Positions 1 through 8,142 of a stretch of 32,635 bases of DNA are shown here, one piece after another; positions within the stretch are counted from its first letter, which is position 1; the number at the start of each line of letters is the position of its first letter. The position numbers were made by a program, and so were the translations under genes. Source of the stretch: Thermogemmatispora sp. (lineage in GTDB: Bacteria > Chloroflexota > Ktedonobacteria > Ktedonobacterales > Ktedonobacteraceae); assembly GCF_019683755.1 (NCBI RefSeq), contig NZ_JADGHT010000011.1, forward strand, positions 1 to 32,635, written 5' to 3'. The notes under the pieces are model-generated. The model did not search any database. It was not told the origin of the DNA and saw only the letters and a program-made list of their open reading frames with translations.

Positions 1-69
1 CCACCCTTCCGAGCATACAGTCCCCACTTGTTACTAGTATTATATGTTGCTCTTCCGATGATGGGTACG

Positions 70-98
70 TTGCCAGCTAACAAATTTTGCGCCATAAT
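70..98 (+). promoter_or_regulatory. Probable promoter of the XRE/MmyB-type regulator
   Basis: A TTGCCA box (70-75) is separated by 17 bp from CATAAT (93-98). Each box matches the housekeeping consensus at five of six positions. Transcription would start near 105, leaving a leader of about 38 nt with AAGGAT before the ATG at 143. The call rests on consensus matching only. Confidence 0.6.
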
Positions 99-142
99 GA
101 GCATGTAGCTAACACATAAAAGCGCACAAGGATGGTTCAGCG

Positions 143-946
143 ATGAGTCGGAGCACTGAGGCCGCTGAGCGTTCGGAGTTCGCTCGCCTCTTGACTGAGC
201 TGCGCCAGAAGCATGGCCTTTCTCAGGGTCAGCTTGCTCAGGCGAGCCGCCTTTCACGGACCTATATTTATCATTTGGAGGTCGGCATGCGCGCTAATCC
301 GTCTCCGCATGTGGTGCGCAATATTGCCCGCGCCCTGGAGTTGCAGGGCGAGGAGTGCCAGCGGTTCTATGAGGCGTATACGCGCTTGACCGGCCAGCAT
401 GTGGAGCCGGATCATTTGAGCAGCGCTCTGCTGGAGCTGGGCGAGCTGGCCAGTCTGTTGGTGCAGAGTACGTCGTACCCGGCCCATTCTCTCGATCGCC
501 TCTGGTTCCTGCATTCTTGGAATAACGCTTCTCTTCGCCTCTTTGAGATCGATCCCCATCTGGCCGAGCATCATCCTAGACTGCATTTGTTGGAGTTCGT
601 CTTTGATCCGCATATGCGCCGCCGCTTCCACGGCTGGGAGGATTTGGCTCGCCGCCTGGTCAGCGATTTTCTGTACAATACGCATACGATGACGCATTTG
701 CCCGAGTATAAGGAGCTGTGGCGCCGTCTGCGCGAGTTGCCGGAGTTTAAGCGGATTGCTGCGGCGGCCTATCCCAGCGGGAAGCCGGCTCCTTCCTTTG
801 TTTTCCAGGTGCAGCATAGCGAGCTGGGTCGCCTGACTCTGCGCACGGCGACGACGGTCTTTACGGGGATGAGCAGCTATTCTATGGTGAGCTATGTGCC
901 GGGCGATCAGCAGACGCTGAAGATCTATCGTGAGCAGGGCTGGTAG
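143..946 (+). CDS. XRE-family transcriptional regulator with MmyB-like sensor domain
   Basis: This is a cytoplasmic DNA-binding regulator of 267 aa. Residues about 13-77 form a Cro/C1-type helix-turn-helix: LRQKHGLSQGQLAQASRLSR followed by YIYHLE and an ARALEL helix. Residues about 105-262 resemble the MmyB-like ligand-binding domain, with a WNNAS motif, an FDPHMRRRFHGWEDLA-type block and a C-terminal beta-rich stretch ending in YVPGDQQT. MmyB-like regulators are a large family in Actinobacteria and Chloroflexota, often with oxidoreductase or fatty-acid-like targets, but the ligand here is unknown. The start follows AAGGAT and a good promoter. Its stop lies only 27 bp from the stop of the converging membrane gene, so the two transcripts probably overlap. 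The family call is firm, the target is not. Confidence 0.85.
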   Translation: MSRSTEAAERSEFARLLTELRQKHGLSQGQLAQASRLSRTYIYHLEVGMRANPSPHVVRNIARALELQGEECQRFYEAYTRLTGQHVEPDHLSSALLELGELASLLVQSTSYPAHSLDRLWFLHSWNNASLRLFEIDPHLAEHHPRLHLLEFVFDPHMRRRFHGWEDLARRLVSDFLYNTHTMTHLPEYKELWRRLRELPEFKRIAAAAYPSGKPAPSFVFQVQHSELGRLTLRTATTVFTGMSSYSMVSYVPGDQQTLKIYREQGW

Positions 947-973
947 TGGCCTCTGCTCTCAGGCAGGGCCTCG

Positions 974-1669
974 CTAGGGCGTGCAAGGCTCCCCCTCGCT
1001 CGCGCTTGCTCGCGGGCCTGGGGCTGTCTTTTGACGCTCTGCCGCTTGTATGGCCAGCCGCCGGCCATAGGCAAAGGCTCTGGTCCCCAGGGTGCGGGCC
1101 ACCATCGCTCTCACCAGGGAGTCGAAGAGCTGGCAGATCAGGCTGATCAGGAGCAGGGCTAGCAGCGCTTGTCCGCCTCCTTCGATGCTTTCTTTTGCTG
1201 TGAGGAGGCCCGGGGAAAGGGCGCCCAGGATGATGAAGGGCAGTAGGCTGTGGAGGCAGAGGTAGGTGCCGCTGGCTCGGCGCAGGAGCGTCTCCGGCTC
1301 TGCCGCCCACCAGCCTTGGCGCGTGAGCAGGTAGCCGGCGGCCAGGTAGATGAGCAGTCTGCTCCCTTCGACGAGGGCCAGGGGTAGGAGGGCCAGCAGG
1401 GCATAGGCGAGATTGAGCGGGAAGAAGGCAATGAAGAGGTAGAGGACGAAGAGGTACCACCAGGGTCCTGGAAGCATGAGCAGGCTGGGCATGAGTAGCG
1501 CCAGGGCCAGCAGCCCGGTCAGTAGCCAACAAGGCCGCGCCTGGTGTCTGGTCAGGAGGCTCTGTGTGGGGCTATCAGCTCCACTTTCTCTTTGGAGAGC
1601 CGGCGCTGTGGCGGGCCAGGGTCCCGCTCCTGGCCGGGGCAGTTGGGTGTGCTCGTCGCTCGCGCTCAT
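974..1669 (-). CDS. Multi-pass membrane protein of unknown function
   Basis: I do not recognise the family of this 231-aa protein. The first 45 residues are polar and Pro/Ser-rich. Hydrophobic segments follow at about 47-67, 70-100 (one long or two short), 103-116, 134-156 and 167-183, giving roughly five membrane spans. A basic, Ala/Gln-rich tail closes the protein. Its ATG overlaps the TGA of the upstream gene by four bases (ATGA at 1669-1666), so the two are very likely translationally coupled and may form a complex. There is no signal peptide or catalytic motif. It could be a Yip1-like or stress-related membrane protein, but nothing in the sequence settles this. Confidence 0.7.
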   Translation of the reverse strand: MSASDEHTQLPRPGAGPWPATAPALQRESGADSPTQSLLTRHQARPCWLLTGLLALALLMPSLLMLPGPWWYLFVLYLFIAFFPLNLAYALLALLPLALVEGSRLLIYLAAGYLLTRQGWWAAEPETLLRRASGTYLCLHSLLPFIILGALSPGLLTAKESIEGGGQALLALLLISLICQLFDSLVRAMVARTLGTRAFAYGRRLAIQAAERQKTAPGPRASASEGEPCTP

Positions 1670-2394
1670 CGGCGATCGTTCTCCTCTCTCCGCAACCTGC
1701 TTTTGAAGCGGCTGCGCCCCAGGCGATTGGTCAGCCAGTAGGCTCCCAGGCCCAGGGTGAAGGCCAGTAGGCCGTTGAGGAAGAGGCCGCTCACAAGCAG
1801 CAGGCTGACCGCAAAGAGCAGGCCAGTATTGAAGGAGACAGAGATCACCTCTGCGATGTTGAAGCCGCTGTAGATAAAGAGGTAGAGGTCAAAGAAGGGT
1901 AAGAAGAGGATGGCATCGGCCAGCAGGTAGCAGATGGTGGCCAGGAGGGCCGGAACCAGGCCATGAGGACTCGGGGGACGGGCTGGCGCTTCTCTTTCCA
2001 GTTCCAGGGGTGGCCAGCCACAGGCGAGGTAGCAGAGGATGGCACAGCCGCTTTGGATCAGGCAGGCCCAACAGGTGTAGGCCAGCAGGAAGGAGAAGAT
2101 GTCTCCTAATTGGAAATGAGCCATGAGGAAATTGGCCAGCGGGGTGCCGAGGAGAAATAGACTCTGGTTGAAGGGGAGTAGCAGGATGATATACCAGACG
2201 ACGGTGAGGATGATGAGGGCGTTGCGCAGGCTGGGATCAGCCCCCGACCAGAGGCCGCTATGCTCTCGAGCATGGCCGTCTGCCCTTGACGCCTGTCTCT
2301 CTGGCCCCGGCGGCTCTGGCTCGCTCGGGACAGCTTCCTCTCTTCCCAGGCCTGGAGGCTCTGGCTCCGCCTGGGAGGCGCGCTCAGCATCCAT
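1666..2394 (-). CDS. Multi-pass membrane protein of unknown function, coupled to the next gene
   Basis: This 242-aa protein is counted from the ATG of MDAERASQ. The ORF track starts 22 codons earlier at a GTG (2460) with no ribosome site, whereas the chosen ATG has AAAAGGAC about 11 nt upstream and lies behind a good promoter. The first 60 or so residues are Pro/Glu-rich and soluble. About five hydrophobic segments follow, starting with NALIILTVVWYIILLLPF, and the C-terminus is strongly basic (SRFKSRLRREENDRR), which fits a cytoplasmic end. It ends in an ATGA overlap with the next membrane gene. No family was recognised. Frame and membrane location are secure, function is unknown. Confidence 0.7.
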   Translation of the reverse strand: MDAERASQAEPEPPGLGREEAVPSEPEPPGPERQASRADGHAREHSGLWSGADPSLRNALIILTVVWYIILLLPFNQSLFLLGTPLANFLMAHFQLGDIFSFLLAYTCWACLIQSGCAILCYLACGWPPLELEREAPARPPSPHGLVPALLATICYLLADAILFLPFFDLYLFIYSGFNIAEVISVSFNTGLLFAVSLLLVSGLFLNGLLAFTLGLGAYWLTNRLGRSRFKSRLRREENDRR

Positions 2395-2485
2395 TGAACA
2401 GGCGTCCTTTTCGCCTCGACAGATTGGACCACCAGCCACGGGGAGCCTGGCCGGCGGCACGGTTGCTGCGTTGGCTCCTATGGAA

Positions 2486-2514
2486 AGTATACCTGCTGCG
2501 CTCTGGTTTGTCTA
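2486..2514 (-). promoter_or_regulatory. Internal promoter for the coupled membrane gene pair
   Basis: Read on the minus strand, TAGACA (2514-2509) is followed after 17 bp by TATACT (2491-2486). This is five of six matches for each box. Transcription would begin near 2479, 85 nt before the chosen ATG. It shows that the pair at 974-2394 need not depend on the upstream membrane gene. Confidence 0.6.
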
Positions 2515-2599
2515 GTGCGGTTGAGCTTAGGCTAGCCCGCAAGCAGCCGACGGTGCGAATCGCTTTCTGCTCGCGGCCCGCCTTTCTGGCGCTCTCGGT

Positions 2600-3403
2600 C
2601 TAGCAGGCACCCCCCGACGGGGCCGGCGGCTCTTGATTCGGCGTTGTCCCTTGCGGCGGTTTCATCCCTGGTATGGGCGGGGGGATCTGTACCGGCAAGG
2701 GTCCTTGCAGCATGTAGGGATCTAGTCGCACTGGCGCCGGCTTTGGGAGGGTAAGCTCTCCACCCAAAGCAGCCGCCCCCAGTCCCCAAATACAGATCAT
2801 AAATGCATCAAAGATGGTGAAAATGATATATGGCTGAATGAAGTCAGGCGAAGAAAAATAGTTACCAAGGTCATTTAAAGGAAAATCATGCATTTGATAG
2901 TAGAGAATGGCGGAGATGAAAGGTGACAGGACGTCCAAGAGGACATACCAGAGGGTCGCCAGGACAGCGGTGCTCATGACCACGCTCATGTTGCCAGTGC
3001 GACGCCCCAGGAAGATGCCGAAGCCGAGATAGACGCAGGAGGCCAGCAGGGTTTGAACCAGACTGAAGATCAGGCTATAGACGAAGCTGGAGAGGACTGT
3101 ATCGCTCCCAGTGGAGGAGCTAAGAAGGCCAGAGGCAATGGCACGGGATAGCTGATAGAGCACATTCCCCGCGGACGTCATGGTGCAGACTTGGAGAAGG
3201 GCCATGATCAATAAGAAGGCCAGCGCCATGAGGAGGCTGGTACGGAGAACGAGGCCGCGCCGATTCCTTACACCTCCCGGCAGGGCCAGCGGAGCTGGCC
3301 CGCCCGCAGTTCCTGTCTGGACAGGCGACATTTGCCCCGCCACCCAGCCCGGCGATGGGCCTTGCTTGGCTTCCCTCTCTGAGGCTTGCTGTGGCTCTTG
3401 CAT
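2600..3403 (-). CDS. Four-span membrane protein with proline-rich tails
   Basis: This 267-aa protein has a well-placed ribosome site (AAGGGGG, about 5 nt before ATG). The N-terminal 50 residues are polar. Hydrophobic segments lie at about 50-72, 104-132, 139-166 and 191-215, and the last 50 residues are very Pro-rich with PPPIPGMKPP-like runs. I recognise no family. Topology with both tails in the cytoplasm is the simplest reading. It is the first of three membrane genes on this strand and is separated from the next by about 200 bp that contains another promoter, so the three are neighbours rather than a strict operon. Similarity between the three is limited to hydrophobicity. Confidence 0.7.
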   Translation of the reverse strand: MQEPQQASEREAKQGPSPGWVAGQMSPVQTGTAGGPAPLALPGGVRNRRGLVLRTSLLMALAFLLIMALLQVCTMTSAGNVLYQLSRAIASGLLSSSTGSDTVLSSFVYSLIFSLVQTLLASCVYLGFGIFLGRRTGNMSVVMSTAVLATLWYVLLDVLSPFISAILYYQMHDFPLNDLGNYFSSPDFIQPYIIFTIFDAFMICIWGLGAAALGGELTLPKPAPVRLDPYMLQGPLPVQIPPPIPGMKPPQGTTPNQEPPAPSGGAC

Positions 3404-3702
3404 GAATCCCCCTTGTTACAGAGAGGAACAAGGCTGAGCGCCTCTCCCCTCACTCGCTCTCTGACGATACCGTAGCACCAGATGATAGATCCCAGCTTAT
3501 CATTGATGCGCTGTTTCTTGATTTGGAATGTGTAACGTATTTTCGTCTATGATAACATTTGTCAGGATTGTTGTAAATAGAGCGGCTCTGGCTTCTCGCT
3601 TCCGCTGAACTATGTCAGTCTCGTCTTCTGCAGGCCTGTAGCGGCCAGGCAGCAACTACGAACGTCTGCTCGGTTGCCCGACCGCTATTCAGGCGGCTCA
3701 GC
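3404..3702. other. Intergenic region with AT-rich promoter zone
   Basis: No coding sequence was found. The middle of the stretch (about 3480-3580) is clearly more AT-rich than its surroundings and carries the promoter described at 3549-3577. The part near 3600-3700, downstream of the TPR gene stop, shows no clear terminator hairpin. Confidence 0.6.
3549..3577 (-). promoter_or_regulatory. Promoter of the first membrane gene
   Basis: On the minus strand TTTACA (3577-3572), a 17-bp spacer and TATCAT (3554-3549) match the consensus at five of six positions each. Transcription would start near 3542, giving a leader of about 140 nt before the ATG at 3403. Confidence 0.65.
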
Positions 3703-5151
3703 CTAGGGCTGGCCTCTCCCCGGCGCGTGCTCCTGGCGCTGGTGATCAGGATCGCTAAAGTAGAGATCGATCCCCCGCTTCAGGGTCTCTAGCAGCGTCT
3801 GGTAGCGATGCCGCAGTGGGAGCGAGACGCTGTGACCATCCAGCAGGCCCTGCAGGGCCTCAAAAAATTCTAGTTCTTGATGGCCGGTACCTACGCCCGC
3901 GAGACCATTGGCAAGCTGGGCCCGCAGGACTTCTCGCGCGCGCTGCAGGATCACTCGCACCGCTAGACTGGCCTCGGGATGGGCTGTGCAGACGTCGACG
4001 ACCGCTTCGCTGATGAAGGCCAGCATCTCTAGTGTCAGTGCGCCTCTGCTCATGGCACGCATGGCCTGGGTGAGCGGTCGCTCCAGCGCTTCGGCGATTA
4101 AGTCGGCGGCTCGCGGCGCTAACTCTTCCAGTTGCTCGTTGATGCCTTCTTCCTGGAGGTGCTCATGGAGCAGGGCAATCGAGGCCTCCACTTCTTCACG
4201 CTGACCAGGCGGCGCTTGCCAGTCGCTCAGCTCGCGTATGCGTAGAAAGCAGGCCAGCGCCAGGCGCGTCTGATTGAAGAAGGCAAAGAAAATCGCCAGG
4301 TTGCTCAAGATGATGGCTTCGCGCTCCTGGTCGTGGATCTGGCGCGCGAGGCTAAGGGCCTCACGATAGCAGCGCAGGGCCTCTCTGGGCTGCAGACAGG
4401 TCTGATAGAGCTGGCCCAGGCCGCCGAGCGTGAGGGCTAAGAGGGGACGGTCGTTCTCGCGACGGAGCAGGAGCAGCGCCTCCTGATAGTAGGCATGGGC
4501 ACGCTGGATCTGCCCAAGCGAGAAGGAGAGGCAGGCCAGTTTGCTCAGCGTAGCTCCCTGGCCGCGTCGATCGTCGATCTCGTGTTGGATGAGTAGCGCC
4601 TCCTGAAAACACTGTAAGGCCCGCTGGATCTGGCCGTGCTCTTGATAGAAGGTGCCCAGGTTGTTGAGCGTGGTGCCTTGACAGCGACGATTGCCTACTT
4701 CCCGATGAATGGCCAGGGCTTCACGATAGCAGATCAGGGCCTGCTGATCGTGGTGCAGCTCGTGGTAGAGGGTGGCCAGCCGCCCAAGGGTGGTACCTTC
4801 GCCCGGGAGGAAGCCGTTTTCGCGCTGGATATTTAAAGCCTGGCGATAGGCCTGTAAGGCTTGCTCTCGCTGGCCACGCTGTTGATAGAGCGTTCCCAGG
4901 CTACAGAGCGCGTTGGCTTCTTCGATGGGGAGGCCACGCTCGCGGCTGAGGGCCAGCGCTTGCTGATAGTAGTTGCAAGCCTGTTCAAGGTCATGCTCTC
5001 GCTGGAAAAGGAGGCCGAGCCTGAAGAGGCTAGCCATCTCACCATCCCGGTCCCCTTGCGCGCGCTGCCACTCTAGCTGCTGCTGATAGTGCGCAATTGC
5101 TTCACTACGGGTCATCTGACCCGGCTCTTCATTCTCTTGCTCGAACGCCAT
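3703..5151 (-). CDS. TPR-repeat protein (first of two)
   Basis: This is a 482-aa soluble protein. Residues about 35-320 form roughly seven TPR units of the 40-residue TPR_12/LGN type, with repeating signatures such as ALCSLGTLYQQRGQREQAL and TTLNNLGTFYQEHGQIQRAL. The C-terminal 150 residues are helical and not repeat-like. TPR arrays bind peptides or partner proteins, so this is presumably a scaffold or regulator. The start has GAGGAGC about 10 nt upstream. It resembles the neighbouring TPR protein in both repeat style and the last 60 residues (LLDGHSVSLP versus LLEGEPAELP), so the two are probably diverged paralogues. No enzyme domain is visible. It lies next to a cluster of small regulators and may belong to the same circuit. 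Confidence 0.85.
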   Translation of the reverse strand: MAFEQENEEPGQMTRSEAIAHYQQQLEWQRAQGDRDGEMASLFRLGLLFQREHDLEQACNYYQQALALSRERGLPIEEANALCSLGTLYQQRGQREQALQAYRQALNIQRENGFLPGEGTTLGRLATLYHELHHDQQALICYREALAIHREVGNRRCQGTTLNNLGTFYQEHGQIQRALQCFQEALLIQHEIDDRRGQGATLSKLACLSFSLGQIQRAHAYYQEALLLLRRENDRPLLALTLGGLGQLYQTCLQPREALRCYREALSLARQIHDQEREAIILSNLAIFFAFFNQTRLALACFLRIRELSDWQAPPGQREEVEASIALLHEHLQEEGINEQLEELAPRAADLIAEALERPLTQAMRAMSRGALTLEMLAFISEAVVDVCTAHPEASLAVRVILQRAREVLRAQLANGLAGVGTGHQELEFFEALQGLLDGHSVSLPLRHRYQTLLETLKRGIDLYFSDPDHQRQEHAPGRGQP

Positions 5152-5483
5152 TGCTGGCCGCTCCTCTGATGATCTCAGACTAGGGGTCGTTTGACCCGGC
5201 CTCCTTCACGTGCCCGCTGCTCGCTGCCAGGCTGCTCCCGCTCTTCTCGCTCGGTCAGCGCCAGGCGTCAGGCTCGCGCGGGGATAGGCCCAGATGCGTC
5301 TATGCAGCAGGCGCCTGCTCCAGGCGCTGCTCTCAGAAGCTGCTCCCGGCTCCCTGGCGATTGTGCTGCCTGCACTCAGTCTCGGCGCCGCTTCAATCGG
5401 CCCTCCCCGGCTGCTGCTGCAGGCTCTGCTGCCGTCTGCCGCGCTACTGTGAGCAGCTACACGCTTGAGATATACTTGGTGCG

Positions 5484-5504
5484 TAGCTACTTGCTTGGTA
5501 GCTA
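5484..5504. repeat. Paired TAGCTA sites at the TPR promoter
   Basis: Two copies of the palindrome TAGCTA (5484-5489 and 5499-5504) are spaced 15 bp centre to centre, just downstream of the predicted -10 box of the first TPR gene. The position fits a repressor site. No cognate regulator can be named. Confidence 0.35.
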
Positions 5505-5515
5505 TTTCTGTCTTA

Positions 5516-5544
5516 AGTATACAACAAATTTTTCTGGATGGATA
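5516..5544 (-). promoter_or_regulatory. Candidate promoter of the first TPR gene
   Basis: On the minus strand TATACT (5521-5516) sits in the context GTATACTTAA, the same ten bases as at the histidine kinase promoter. The -35 region 17 bp upstream (TATCCA) is weak. If used, the leader to 5151 would be about 350 nt. Confidence 0.4.
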
Positions 5545-5607
5545 TACCTATTGGTCAAGTAGTGAGATGAAGCACATGAAGTGAACACGAGAGTTAGCCC
5601 AAAATGG

Positions 5608-7269
5608 CTAATCTTGCTGATTGCTTGCTATCTGGAAGGCCCTCCAGGCGGTTTGGCCCTTCTGGATAAGGAAGAGCGGCAGGGCATAGGGATGCTCGGG
5701 GGGCAGCTCGGCAGGCTCTCCCTCTAGGAGGGCCAGGAGGGCGGCGTAGAAGTCGGCTGCCGCGGCGCGGGCGCGCTGTTCGGCCTCGTCAGGCGCGCTC
5801 TGGGCCTGGGCCTGGGCCCGCAGGTGCTCTAGTTCGCTCTGCAGGGCCTGCCTCTCTTGGGGCGGACTCTGGTCCGCCAGGGCCAGGCTGATGCGCTCGA
5901 TCAGTGGGCTGAGCTGCTCGGGGGGCAGGATGAGCCGCTCTTGCTGGCTAGGCTCGGGGGGGATGATGCCGGCGATGGTGGCCTCGATCAGGAGGCTGCG
6001 CTCAGATTCGCTGATCTGGCGGATAAAGGCCAAGGCTTCGGGACCAAGTTGGTCGCGGATGGAAGCGATCTCGTCGTCGATGCTGGCGCAGGTGGTGCTG
6101 TCTCCCTGTTCTTCGGCGATGGTGCGCGCCTCGAGGAGGTGGGCCAGGGCGCTCTCTAGCTGGCCGAAGTGGCCGTAGAGGTCGCTGATGGAGCGCAGGG
6201 TGAGGATGAGGCCGGTGGTGTCGCCGCTGCGGGCGCGGCCAAGGAAGGCCCGTCGATAGCGGTCGATGGCCTGAACAGGCTGGCCCAGGTAATGGAAGAA
6301 CTGCCCGAGGGCGTTCCAGCTCATGTATTCGCAGGAGGGGGGCAGGTCGTTGCTCCTGGCCAGGGTCAGGGCCTGCTCGTAGTGGTGGCGGGCGCTCCCG
6401 GTGAGGGCAAGCTGAAAGAGGAGGCCGCCAAGGTCGATGTGGATGGCGAAGAGGCCGAGAGGGTCACTCTGGCTCCCGGCTTGCAGGGTCAGGGCCTGCT
6501 CGTAGGTGGCTCGCGCCTGCAGGAGCTGCCCGCTTTGGTGGTAGACCCCAGCCAGGCTGAGGAGAAAGCCGACTTCGCCTTCACGGTAGCCAAGTCTCCG
6601 GCAGAGGACGCAGGCTTCTTCGTAGAGGCGCCGGGCTTCTTTGTAGTGCTCCTGACGCTCGGCCAGCCGCCCCAGGTCTTTGATGACTATCAGTTCGCGC
6701 TGGAGGGCACCGGCTTGCTGCAGGAGTTGGCGCGCTTGCTGGTAGTGCTGGCGGGCCTCGTCGTAGCGCCCGCGTCGCTCGGCCAGCCGCCCCAGGTTGA
6801 TGAAGGGGACGGCCTCGTTGCTGGGTTCGCCCAGGGCCTGCAGGATCGCAATGGCTTCCTGGTAGGCGGCCTTTGCCTGTTCGTCACGCCCAAGACTTTC
6901 GTAAAGCTGGCCAAGGTTGTGGAGGGTGAAGGCCTGCCCTCGTCGGTCGTTGTGGTGGCGCAGGATGGTCAGGGCTTGCTCGTAAGCGGCTCGCGCGCGC
7001 TCGGGGTCCTCGTCTCTGAGGAGGACGCCAAGGTTGTGAAGGGTGGCAACTTCTCCCTGGGAGTCACCAAGCTGCTGGAAGATGGTCAGGGCCTGCTCGT
7101 ATGAAGTGAGCGCTTGCCCGGGCTGCCCTAGCTGTTGGTAGAGTCCTCCCAGTTCATGGAGGGTGGTCGCCTGGTGCCAGCGATCACCGCTGCGGCGGTG
7201 GTGCTCTAGTTCGCGCTGGCGCTGAGCGATCGCTTGTTCCAGGGCCAGCCTTTCGCCGTCGGTAGTCAT
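5608..7269 (-). CDS. TPR-repeat protein (second of two)
   Basis: This 553-aa protein is counted from the ATG of MTTDGERLALEQ. That start has AAAGGAGC about 7 nt upstream, whereas the ORF-track start at 7491 adds 74 low-complexity Arg/Ser/Pro residues with no ribosome site. About ten TPR units cover residues 10-400, each with a LG.LY...G...A...YE.AL pattern. The region after 420 is helical with a Gln/Ala/Arg-rich coiled-coil stretch and a final hydrophobic LPLFLIQKGQTAW block. It is a likely cytoplasmic scaffold. It is paralogous to the protein at 3703-5151. Its 5' region carries a copy of the duplicated element also found upstream of the first small XRE gene. Several long antisense ORFs here are shadows caused by G+C bias. 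Confidence 0.85.
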   Translation of the reverse strand: MTTDGERLALEQAIAQRQRELEHHRRSGDRWHQATTLHELGGLYQQLGQPGQALTSYEQALTIFQQLGDSQGEVATLHNLGVLLRDEDPERARAAYEQALTILRHHNDRRGQAFTLHNLGQLYESLGRDEQAKAAYQEAIAILQALGEPSNEAVPFINLGRLAERRGRYDEARQHYQQARQLLQQAGALQRELIVIKDLGRLAERQEHYKEARRLYEEACVLCRRLGYREGEVGFLLSLAGVYHQSGQLLQARATYEQALTLQAGSQSDPLGLFAIHIDLGGLLFQLALTGSARHHYEQALTLARSNDLPPSCEYMSWNALGQFFHYLGQPVQAIDRYRRAFLGRARSGDTTGLILTLRSISDLYGHFGQLESALAHLLEARTIAEEQGDSTTCASIDDEIASIRDQLGPEALAFIRQISESERSLLIEATIAGIIPPEPSQQERLILPPEQLSPLIERISLALADQSPPQERQALQSELEHLRAQAQAQSAPDEAEQRARAAAADFYAALLALLEGEPAELPPEHPYALPLFLIQKGQTAWRAFQIASNQQD

Positions 7270-7686
7270 GCGAGGCTGCTCCTTTCTCCAGCTCTGTAGA
7301 GCACGCCTCGGAGTGGATCGCTTCGCTCGCCGGCCAGGTGGCGGCGTGAGGGACGGGCCAGGATGGCGCGCTCCGCTTGGGCTGGCTTGTCCTGTTGTCT
7401 CTCTCTGGCGCCCGCTCGCCTCTTCTGTCACCCAGCGCTGCGCCTCTCGCTGGCCTGCGCTCCGCTCAGTCACCCCAGACAGCATCAGCATTGCGCTGGA
7501 CGACGATCCAGCAAGCAGACGCCCCTTTTCTTCTCTTGTGAAGAGTATACACTATTCGCCAGGGTGTTTGCACGCGATGTCGCTCGCTTGCGCTTCTGCC
7601 CTCCTGTTGCGGCGAGGGTTCTGGAGAGGCCAGCTCTCGCCGCCTGGTGGGCGTTGCGCTGGTGTTGCTCTTTCGCTCGCGCGCTC
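7270..7686. other. Leader of the second TPR gene and space before XRE-1
   Basis: No separate gene is supported. An in-frame extension of the TPR ORF runs to 7491 but looks non-coding. The region holds one copy of the duplicated element (7510-7577). Confidence 0.55.
7510..7577. repeat. Duplicated regulatory element, copy 1
   Basis: About 68 bp are matched at 8143-8209. Two 14-bp boxes are identical in both copies: TGAAGAGTATACAC (7539-7552) and GTGTTTGCACGCGA (7564-7577). They are separated by 11 variable bases here and 10 in the other copy. Read on the minus strand, the first box contains a TATACT -10 motif with TGCAAA 17 bp upstream. The copy lies 110 bp downstream of XRE-1 and upstream of the second TPR gene. 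Confidence 0.6.
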
Positions 7687-7956
7687 CTAATGAGGGGGAC
7701 GCTTGCCTCTGGCTGCCTTGCGCTTGAGCTGCTGCAGTTCTTCTTGCATTTGCTCCCGCGATACGTCTTCGATGAGGGCCGTGACGGGTACGTCCAGCGC
7801 TTCGGCGATGCGATTGAGGGTATAGGTGGAGATCGTTCTATAGGGATTGGCGCAAATACCACGAATAATGTAATAGCTAATTTCCGCTAACATAGAAAGA
7901 CGATGCATTGATATATTTTTCTCTTGAGCTACTTCTTTGACTCGCAGACGTAACAT
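7687..7956 (-). CDS. Small XRE-family regulator, paralogue 1
   Basis: This 89-aa Cro/C1-type helix-turn-helix protein opens with MLRLRVKEVA, as do its two sisters in this window. The HTH covers residues about 1-65: KNISMHRLSMLAEISYYIIR is helix 2-turn-helix 3, then NRIAEALDVPVTALIED. The last 20 residues are charged and basic. It has no sensor domain, so it is probably a dimeric repressor or an antitoxin-like regulator. It starts at ATG behind AGAGGAAT, with a TGCTATGCT extended -10 about 30 nt upstream of the start. It sits in the same orientation as the second TPR gene, about 420 bp upstream of it. Targets are unknown; the duplicated boxes nearby are plausible binding sites. Confidence 0.85.
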   Translation of the reverse strand: MLRLRVKEVAQEKNISMHRLSMLAEISYYIIRGICANPYRTISTYTLNRIAEALDVPVTALIEDVSREQMQEELQQLKRKAARGKRPPH

Positions 7957-7985
7957 GCATTCCTCTCAACTTTCCAGCCATGCAG

Positions 7986-7994
7986 AGCATAGCA
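7986..7994 (-). promoter_or_regulatory. Extended -10 promoter of XRE-1
   Basis: TGCTATGCT on the minus strand (7994-7986) is an extended -10 element ending 29 nt before the ATG. XRE-2 has TGGTATGCT at nearly the same distance, which supports both. No good -35 box is present. Confidence 0.5.
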
Positions 7995-8142
7995 CGCGGT
8001 GAATGAGGCGCTCCTCCGCGGCTGGCCCCCTCATCCACCTCTGTGTCTGGCCGCTTCACGCTTTCTAACAGTAGTGGACCGTCGGCGCCTGCCCACCGTT
8101 GAGGTCGCCAGGCCACACGCCAGCCGCCACCAGCGATGGCTA

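Larger units (their letters stand above)
5152..5607. other. Long leader/intergenic region between the two TPR genes
   Basis: No gene is supported; the 123-aa ORF on the plus strand has random composition. The half near 5150-5450 is G+C-rich leader. The half near 5450-5600 is AT-rich and carries the promoter at 5516-5544 and the TAGCTA repeats at 5484-5504. Confidence 0.6.

Noticed and set aside
882-1532. 216-aa minus-strand ORF overlapping the first membrane gene
   Set aside because: Pro/Arg/His-rich random composition in an alternative frame; the 974-1669 frame shows membrane spans and start-stop coupling.
6169-7104. 311-aa plus-strand ORF opposite the second TPR gene
   Set aside because: It is antisense to clear TPR repeats; its Val/Gly/Leu-rich repeats mirror the TPR codons and no ribosome site is present.
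7270-7491. N-terminal extension of the second TPR protein
   Set aside because: Low-complexity Arg/Ser/Pro sequence without a start signal; the internal ATG at 7269 has a good Shine-Dalgarno.
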